Positions 56,460-64,000 of a stretch of DNA of 64,000 nucleotides are shown piece by piece (within the stretch, counting starts at the first letter, position 1; each line of letters begins with the position of its first letter). Below the pieces are notes generated by a model. The model ran no database searches. It saw nothing but the letters and a program-made list of their open reading frames with translations, and was not told the DNA's origin. A program made the translations under genes and the position numbers. The DNA is taken from assembly GCA_907164885.2 (NCBI GenBank), contig OU015499.1:147965118-148029117 (forward strand). The letters run 5' to 3'. Origin of the DNA: Dolomedes plantarius (lineage: Eukaryota > Arthropoda > Arachnida > Araneae > Dolomedidae).

Positions 56460-57512
56460 GATTAATTTTAGTGTGATTTTGGCGAATTCTGAAGACTTCT
56501 CCATACCACTCAAGGGATACCTACTTCTTTACATTTACTTAAGGAGTATTTTGTAATCATTGAAAATGTCACAAATATTAATATGACATCATTTTCCTAC
56601 ATGACATAGAAGAAGAAAAAGTATATTTCAGTTAGCGGAGCGTCGTGCAAATTGTGCGCTGTCGCGCCAAGAAATTCAAATTTGATCAGACCACGCCAAA
56701 CGTCATTACCCGTTATTTTCAGTTTTTTTTTTTTTTTTTGACACGTAGCTCCACCACCCCCATAAATTCAGATGCATTTCACAATTTCCCATATCCCGGA
56801 ATTGTACTCTCCGAAGTGGGTTATTGGCAAATATGGCAAAGCAATTTATACAACCAAAGCCAATGTTTACTTTTTTTCTTTTACTGATTATATCGCCAAC
56901 AGATCCATGGCGCAGCCAGCGGTAGACGAATTCATGTAAGATAACAGCATTTTTCGTAGCGCAGCGGAGCCAACTCAGGCTACGATGTTTATACAACCAG
57001 CGGCTAGTTTGTTTTACTACTGCGTGGTACAGCGTTTGTATTTGAACATCCGATACGCCCCTAAGATAGTTGGCTTTTCCACAACACGGAAGGAAAAACC
57101 ATGATGGGAAAATTAGCTGTGCTTGAAATTCCCATTCTATCTCAGTAATGCTCCAAGCCTTAGGAGACAATATATGTCTTAGCGAACACTTTTGGAGAAT
57201 GTTGGACCGTTTGATTCAGTTTTACCCTTTCCCATTCTTACATTTATGATTGGCGATGACTTGGTGACATTTACATTTGGTGCCAAGTGACATCCCGCCA
57301 ACGGAAATTACCGAAGAAAAAATAATGAAATAGTAATTACAAATAATTAATTTAATCTAATTAAAGGTCGAAACCCTAAGCCGACGCTTGATTATCCGTC
57401 GGTTGTTCTTGAAAATAAAAAGGTGAAACGAAGTAGCTGAAAATACGAAAAAGTTTAGCACAATAAACTGTTGGTTAACTAATGTATAGGGACTCAAAAA
57501 CATTTACATATA

Positions 57513-58459
57513 CACTGAAGAGCTAAAAAAACTGGTACAGGCATTCGTATGCAAATAACGGTGATATGCAATCAATCAGCGTAACCCGATGTGGTCGGCG
57601 GTTCCTATATAAGGAAACAGGTGTCGGCGAAGCTATTAGATCGATTCCTCCAGCTACAATGGTAGTTGTAGGGAAAAGACTTTGAATGAACGGGACCGTC
57701 GATAATTAACGAGAATATTTAAACGAGATAGACGTGGAATACTTCCTCTAATTGCTGCGGATTACAGTGCAGGGGCATGAACAAGCGTCAGCGGGCGAAC
57801 TCTTCAACGGACCGTCATTCAAATAGGCTTTCGAAGCAGCAAGCCTACTCATTTAGAGTTCTTGACTGCACGGAGCAAACATTTACGCCTTGCTTTGGTC
57901 GACCAACACCTCCATTGGACTGTTGATGACTGAAAACACGTTGCCTGGTCTGACGAGTCTAGTTTCTCATTGTATCGGTCAGATGGACGTGTACGGGATA
58001 TGGAGAAAACCTCATGAACCCATAGACCGTACGTGTCAACAGGGGACTGTTGAAGCTAGTGGAACCTCCGTGATGGTATGGGGAGTGTGCAATTGGCGTG
58101 ATATGGGACCCCTCATACGTCTAGAGATGACTCTGACAGGAGACGGGTACATGAACATCCTGACCGATCATACACTCATCTGAATTTGGATACTTCCACT
58201 GGCCCTCTAAATCCCGAGATAGGAATATTATTGAGCATATTTGGGATGCCTTGCAACGTGCTGTTCAGAAGACACCTCTACCCCCTCGAACTCCTATAGA
58301 TTTTTAGGCTGTCCTGCAAGATTCGTGGTGTGAATTACCTCCAGCATTCCTTCAGACATTAGTCGAGTCCATGACACGTCGTGTTCCGGAACTTTTGCGT
58401 GTTCGTGGTGATCCTACACGATATTAGGCATGTGTACCAGTTTTTCTGGCTCTTCGGTG
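57513..58459 (+). mobile_element. Deleted Tc1-like element, copy 2
   Basis: Partner of 29,788-30,525, with the same ends; the right TA has become CA. It retains 209 bp lost in copy 1, coding 'GTVEASGTSVMVWGVCNWRD' and 'GPLIRLEMTLTGDGYMNIL'. It then jumps to 'IIEHIWDALQRAVQ' and a C-terminus at about 58,427, so the second catalytic Asp region was already missing before the duplication. Confidence 0.8.
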
Positions 58460-59686
58460 CATATATAATGAATAAAAAACCCTGATATAAACAAAATCAA
58501 AATAAAATATTTCACTTTAAAACAAAACCAGTAGTACAAAATTATTTATACGACAATTTTTACTTGTTCTGGGCGCCAATGTAGGATGTACGATATGTGT
58601 TTATGAACCAAAAGTAAAACAAATAAAAGATTCTGTACTGTGCTCAATTAAGAAAGCAGAAATATCCCACCAGGAAGTGATAAAATATCCACCTGGAGCT
58701 GATCAGAACAGAGACCATTTTCAATCAAATTTCATACTTTATGAAAGCCCTATTTAGAAATTTATTTCTTCTGAAAATTCATTGCCCCTTACTCTTCTAT
58801 TTCGGTTACTCTGAATCAAACTTTCATGAGAGTATTAGTACAATTTGCATAATTTTCGTTAACACAGTTGTAATAATATGTTAAAGATGCAAATTTCATA
58901 GTGTTGGAGTGCGTGTGTGTCTGGGGGGGGGGGGAGAAGATCAGCAATTAGAATTGAGGCAAAATAGATTAAGTTAAATTTATTTGATTTGAATTGGGTT
59001 GCAGAACGCAAAAGGACAGAAAATCCCAAATCTTTTGAGTGCTGTGCGTCCATCGGTCTGTCTGTATTATGTTTTGAAGAGCGAGAAGTGTAACCTTGAT
59101 TACTATGAGAATCAAAACGGTCTATATTTCTAGAAAAGCTGTGTAGTCTGTGATTTATACCTCTGAGTTTAAGAACGAAAACAAAGTATTTCAATAAATA
59201 AGATAAGAAGAGGCTTGAAATACTATTGTTTCTGCATGAGGCGACTAGCATTGGTTATGAGAATTTAGCCAATGGAATGAGTTAGTCGTCAAGACTTTGG
59301 AAGGTAAATCTACTCCTTCGCTGACTGATTCTGTAATCGACTTTCGCAGTTTGATTACATTATTTTCCAGTCAAAATAAGTACTATATTTCTCAGTTTCA
59401 CAAAAATACCCCTCTTTCCATCTTCACGTATTTAACTCATTTAGTTTCGATTCTTTTTTTTTGCGTGTGTTAATTGCATTATTATTTTGTTGAAGAGACT
59501 CTAACAGGGAAGAAAACTGAAGATGCGTCATAGCCCAGGATACAGAATGCGGTAAAAGACATGGTACATCGGGGTTATTTGGGTTTTGTTTCGTTTTATG
59601 AATGCCATCGTTTAAAATGCTTGTTTTCAGGCGTATACATTTATTTCTCGCTTTGGAGGTTTCTAAATCCAAAGACGTATTAGCTA

Positions 59687-60415
59687 AGGTGACTGCCTAC
59701 GTTCGGAGCCAATTTTTTTTAAAAATTGTTTTTTTAAGGATTTTTTGGTCTCTTATGGTACAACAGCATTTAAAAATAAATAAAAAAAACTTTCCTATAA
59801 ATACTATACTTTTTTATAAATTGGTCAATTTGAAGTAATATTTAATGAAATTTAGCTAAAACGCTTATCACTCTGAACAAAATTCTAATGCTACTATTAT
59901 AATTTCCTTCTTACACATGATACATATAACAGTTATCTTCAAAATGACCTACAATCTAAGAGAAATTTTAAAATGCAAAAATAATACAGACAATTTTATG
60001 TTTCAATATGAAAATATTCCCCGATTCGTCATTCCTTTCCTTATAAAATCAGCCCCAAACAAAAAAATATTTATTATACATCAATTATTGTGCGTCATCT
60101 CATTAACAATAGCATCTAAAACATTTCCTGAAAATTTTATCAAATTATATGCATTATTATGTGAGATATCATGATAACGGTAGAGATTTGTGCTAAAAAA
60201 CATAATTCTGAGAAAAACGCATTTAAAGTTGTGTGTCACTTCAATTTTGTATCAGACGATGTTTTTAAAAATAGCTATAACTCTGCTTTTAATTGATCTA
60301 GAAGGAAAATCAAAATGGTTTTGAAAAGAGAAAAGATTGAATTACAAGATTCTTGCAAAAAATGAAATTGACCAAAATAGTCAAAAAATGGCATTTTCAA
60401 CGTAGGCAGTCACCT
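59687..60415. mobile_element. 729-bp TA-flanked MITE, duplicon copy 2 only
   Basis: Inverted ends AGGTGACTGCCTACGTT with the exact reverse complement at the right, flanked by TA (59,685-59,686; 60,416-60,417). Copy 1 reads TTTAGCTTATGTGCTTTAAA (about 31,826) with no insertion. An 85-codon ORF inside (59,917-60,174) has no transposase motif. TA targets suggest mobilisation by a Tc1/mariner enzyme. Confidence 0.85.
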
Positions 60416-60741
60416 TAGTGCTTTAAAGATGCTTTCATTTTTTTTAAATTTTCTGGTTCTTTTTGTCACCACATTTGAATCCCCCTTGACGGTCGTATCC
60501 TTCTTTCTAAACTTTAGTATAGAAGTCTGAAATTTATTTCTATCAGCTTTTGGGTAAATTGCATAATAAAAACGTCAAGAGCCGACACACTGGGGTAGAG
60601 GTAAACAATGAAACTGACTGATTAAAAAGCGCACCTAAAAATTCAAACACTATATCAAACCACCCCTTCCGGGGCTTCCTCCAGTGTAGCAGGAAATCTT
60701 GACTTACAATTTTAATCTTTCTTTCATTACGCAGGGCAAGG

Positions 60742-61248
60742 GTGGCAACTATGAAAGATCACGGAGATTATAATTCGGAGATGGAAGAATGGAATGCCTT
60801 GATAAAGACCGACAAGATGACACTGGCTGAAGAACGTCGACTTGCCCTGGAGGAGAAGAGGAACATGTTGGCTTCTATAAAAATATTGAAAGAGGAAGAA
60901 AAGAAGGAGAAATCGAGAAGGAAGACCGTGGAAAAGGAAATCCTGGCCGAAGAAAAGAAGGAGAAAGCGAGAAGGAAGAACGTGGAAAAGGAAATCCTGG
61001 CCGAGGAAAAGAAGAAACGTCACGCCGAGGAAAATCTGCGAAAAGAGGCGAGAAGATTAGTCAGACGAGTTATCTCCAAGGCCTCCAAACATATTGAAGA
61101 GCAGAAGAAAGCGGAAGACATGCAGAAGAAAGCGAAAGAAAAGCAGGAGAAGAGGCTTAGGAAGCAAATCAGGAATATTATATCCAGGGCAAGCCAGAAG
61201 GTGACTGAAGATCGAAAAGCAGTCAATGAGGCTCGAAAGAAGAATTGA
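60742..61248 (+). CDS. Lys/Glu-rich coiled-coil ORF, copy 2
   Basis: 168 codons; partner of 32,162-32,722 but with one 18-residue repeat unit fewer (two instead of three). Preceded by the same splice-acceptor-like tract (TTTCATTACGCAG). In this copy an ATG occurs four codons in (60,751). Residue differences from the partner are spread over the whole length. Function unknown, and coding status uncertain for the same reason as copy 1. Confidence 0.45.
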   Translation: MATMKDHGDYNSEMEEWNALIKTDKMTLAEERRLALEEKRNMLASIKILKEEEKKEKSRRKTVEKEILAEEKKEKARRKNVEKEILAEEKKKRHAEENLRKEARRLVRRVISKASKHIEEQKKAEDMQKKAKEKQEKRLRKQIRNIISRASQKVTEDRKAVNEARKKN

Positions 61249-61271
61249 AGAAAGAAATTGAATGTATTCAT

Positions 61272-62150
61272 TCTTCGAGCACATTGTGCCAGGGAGTATT
61301 TTTTTATTTTGTTCTTTTATTCTTGAGAGTATTATTTTGTTCTTTTCTTGATATGAAATTTGGATCAAAAATCAAAATTTTCGAAAGTATTTTTTGATAT
61401 AAATACGAGGATAATCGCAAAGGTACATTTTCGGCTAATTCTTGTATTATTCGGTCGTGGCAAACCCACAAATTATGGCTTGTGGTAAAGTGAAACTTAC
61501 GGAAGGGATAGTTGGGGCTGGGGGGGGGGGGTTCTTTTATCGAATAATTCTCCGAGTCATTCTATTTGAAAAGGAGAGAATGGGAATAATTTTTTTAACA
61601 TTTAAATAATGAGTTAAAACTGAATGACTCCGTCAGAAACCTGAGGATAAGTAACGACAACCGGAATAATGAGTATCAATGGTTTGTAATTTTGTGAGGC
61701 ATATTTGAGAATCAGTAGAAAATGTACTTTTGGTGGAAGCACTCGTAAAAATATGTGTTTCGTCTGTTAGATTAAGCTAAATATTTGTATATATTAAGTT
61801 AATGTTCATTTTATATTGTCGCTACTGTTCCGCTGTCTAGGCACGTGAAATTCTTACCAGAATCCTTTACTTTCTGTCTCTATTCCCAAATCACCGATTT
61901 TAGCGTTTTCAGGAAAATCAATATTTCGGGAAGAAAAATTGCAGATTGTTTGCATTCGAAACAGTTAATGAATGACCTACAGAATTTCACTGCCAAAGAG
62001 AGCGGAACAGTTGTTGATTTTAATTTTTCGGTCTTTGAAATCAAAATTGAAAGAAAATTTCTAGTTAACAGTAATTTTCAATAGAGTAGCAATAGATGTA
62101 ATGAAATAATAGTGCATTTTATAGCAAAACGAAAAATTACCTTCTCCAAT
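61272..62150. other. Duplicon interior after the coiled-coil ORF
   Basis: Matches 32,745-33,590. A short ORF at 61,845-62,084 has a partner at 33,278-33,523, with no domain. A G-run lies at about 61,520-61,530. Confidence 0.4.
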
Positions 62151-62430
62151 AAGAAACTCAAAAGATAATGCAACAGTTTTCAATAGCACAATAGAGAATA
62201 TAGTTTACAATAGAAAATAGCAATTTTATGAAGCAGAGAATAGGATAACACCTGAATAATGGATAGAAATAAAATATTGCATTGAAAAATAGAAATTAGA
62301 AGAAGATAATAGAAAAAACAATAGAATTAGAAAGTCAATAGTATTTAACAATAGAAATAGGCAATAGAAACTTAAAATAGAAAATATGATATAAACAATA
62401 AAAATAGACAATAGAATAAGGCAATGAGTG
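62150..62430. repeat. Degenerate CAATAGAAA-type tract, copy 2
   Basis: Partner of 33,590-33,870, with small indels. Confidence 0.7.
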
Positions 62431-63607
62431 ATGAAAATTATGAAAGTAGCCTAAAAACCAGTGAGCAAATAAGCATTTAATTTAATTTTTTTTGGCATCT
62501 ATCATCCATAGCTGTCAAAAAGAGTATCAAAAGATCAGCAGATTTCTGAAAATGATTTCACCACACTCACGACACACATCATCTGCAGTACACTCAGAAC
62601 ATTTTCCTCACACGTGCACATTGAGGCATTCGCACATTCAACACAAACATGCACATCTTCTGGAGCTGTTGTGTCTTCTGTAGGGGGTTGCTAGATAGGT
62701 CAGTGCTTAGTTGCCCGTGGCTGGGATTTGTTGGCGTCGTCTACGGTTTTGAGGGAAGGAGGGATCGTTAGGGATCGGAGGTTCCCGGACACTAGTCGAG
62801 ATTTTGATGTTTTTCCCTGGGGGTAGGGAGGTCGCCCACATCGTAAGAATGGCTCGAGGATTTTACCCTAAATTCATCGTCTCGGGGGGTTTTCCATAAA
62901 CTTTAAAAATTTAAAATGGTAGTTGTGTCCTCAATAACTGTATACTGGTGAATGTAGGGATCGTAGAGTGTCCGGGACGGGTGGGGGGTCCCCTCCGACG
63001 GGGTCCCACCTTATCGTGGTGGAGGGGTTTCAGGGTCCCAACGTTTGAGGCCAAAACAGTCAGATTTTAACTGCAAACAGAAAGTGCTAACGAGATCTTG
63101 TCGGAGGTACGGCAGGTCTCCAGCCAGTGATCGGATTTGTGTCTCAACTCCGCATTCAACTCCGACGTGCGGTGGTCGGTTATTTATATGTCGAAAAATC
63201 TATTGTTATCTATGCAAAATGCGGTAGATTTTAACCTGATTATTAATGAATGTTTTTAGCATGTTTTCAGGAGGTTATGCTCACTATGACTCTTTGTCGT
63301 ATAGGTGGATACCACCTAAAACTTCATCAACGTGTTGCGATTTGCATTCATCTGATGAGTGACTTGTTTTGTTATCGGTACGATGGGACCCGACCAAGAG
63401 GACCCTTTTAGTATACGTTTATAAAGGATACAATGTGGGTGGTGCGCAACACCTTGTTTATTGTTACCTATGTATTGCATACTATATAAGAAGTAATCGT
63501 TTTCTATTTTTAATACTGATATGTGCGTGTTAGTTACCACATTAAAAATCTATTCCTTTCCTATCATTTTTTCCCGACCTTATTTGTCATTTCTTTCAAT
63601 TTATATA

Positions 63608-64000
63608 CACTGCTGGCCACCCAAATTGCAACACCAAGAAAGACAAGAGATATCACAACAAAATTTATTTTGTAGATAACATTTTGACCAAGTATCAGAT
63701 GATTAAATTTATAGACTTCTGTGAAGTGTGGTTCCTGCCAAAATCAGTAGCCAGAGTAGCCGCCATTGTTGGAGATCACCGATGCCACACGCCTCGGCTT
63801 TGATTCAAAGAGACTTTGGATGAGTTCTTGGGATACAGCAGACCAAGCAGCTTCCACACGTTGCCAAAGTTGATCGGCTGTGGCAGCTGGGGATGGAATC
63901 TCGGTCAATCGTAGAGCAACCATGGACCACATGTTTTCTATGGGCGAAAGATCCGGAGAACGAGACGGCCAGGGAAGCAATTCAATCTGGCGATTGACGA
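63608..64000 (-). mobile_element. Tc1-like element, cut by the window end
   Basis: Terminus CACTGCTGGCCAC after TA, at the same duplicon position as the element at 35,048. The minus-strand frame to the window edge reads 'SRSPDLSPIENMWSMVALRL' and ends 'SNNGGYSGY', which covers the catalytic Glu and C-terminus. No stop is seen in the visible 250 bases of coding sequence. Confidence 0.9.

Larger units (their letters stand above)
45811..64000 (+). repeat. Duplicon copy 2 (cut by the window end)
   Basis: Direct-oriented copy of 21,717-35,460. The offset grows from about 24,090 at the left to 28,560 at the right because this copy has extra blocks: 47,618-48,206, about 49,797-49,960, about 50,068-51,566, a Helitron, 54,904-55,470, a Merlin-like element, about 107 bases near 58,900 and a TA-flanked MITE. 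Confidence 0.9.

Noticed and set aside
59917..60174. 85-codon ORF inside the TA-flanked MITE as a transposase
   Set aside because: No DDE, helix-turn-helix or zinc motif, and far too short.

Overview
The window is eukaryotic, AT-rich, gene-poor and packed with transposons. It most likely comes from an arthropod. I lean towards an arachnid because the Tc1-like proteins (for example the MPRRKQRSSF... type) are ones I associate with spider genomes, but Tc1 elements move between species, so this is weak evidence. There are no bacterial operons, CRISPR arrays or rRNA genes.

Left third (1-21,700). The only convincing intact host gene is a 508-residue, 17-finger C2H2 zinc-finger protein (6,252-7,778, minus). 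Its reading frame stops at a TGA that replaces the first cysteine of an 18th finger, and relic fingers continue downstream. Around it are decayed LINE C-terminal pieces (about 1.0, 8.6 and 9.3 kb), a Myb/SANT-like fragment, dead Tc1 and pogo transposases, a hAT MITE with a perfect 8-bp target duplication (12,479-13,011), a Helitron (13,389-16,444) that contains an internally deleted Ty3/gypsy element, and a Tc1/mariner element with DD36E spacing (16,977-18,181).

Right two thirds. About 13.7 kb (21,717 to at least 35,460) and about 18.2 kb (45,811 to the window end) are two direct copies of one duplicon. They share a dead hAT remnant, tRNA-derived SINEs, small ORFs, a candidate two-exon gene, a coiled-coil ORF, a deleted Tc1 element, an AATAGA-rich tract and the start of another Tc1 element. 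Much of the length difference is insertions present in only one copy: a foldback MITE and a hAT MITE in copy 1; a Helitron, a Merlin-like element and a TA-flanked MITE in copy 2. For each, the other copy preserves an empty site, so ends and target sites can be read directly. Other differences are plain indels.

The spacer between the copies (about 36,470-44,140) is a graveyard of transposons: a deleted mariner-like element, a nearly complete Tc1 with two frameshifts, a long (TA)n tract, a hAT gene split by a chimeric pair of Tc1 elements, and then a full-length dead hAT (44,143-46,939) in which the left edge of the duplication falls.

Nothing here works together as a pathway. The interest lies in the duplicon as a natural record of transposition, in the zinc-finger gene, and in a few small ORFs whose function I cannot assign. 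All comparisons were done by eye.
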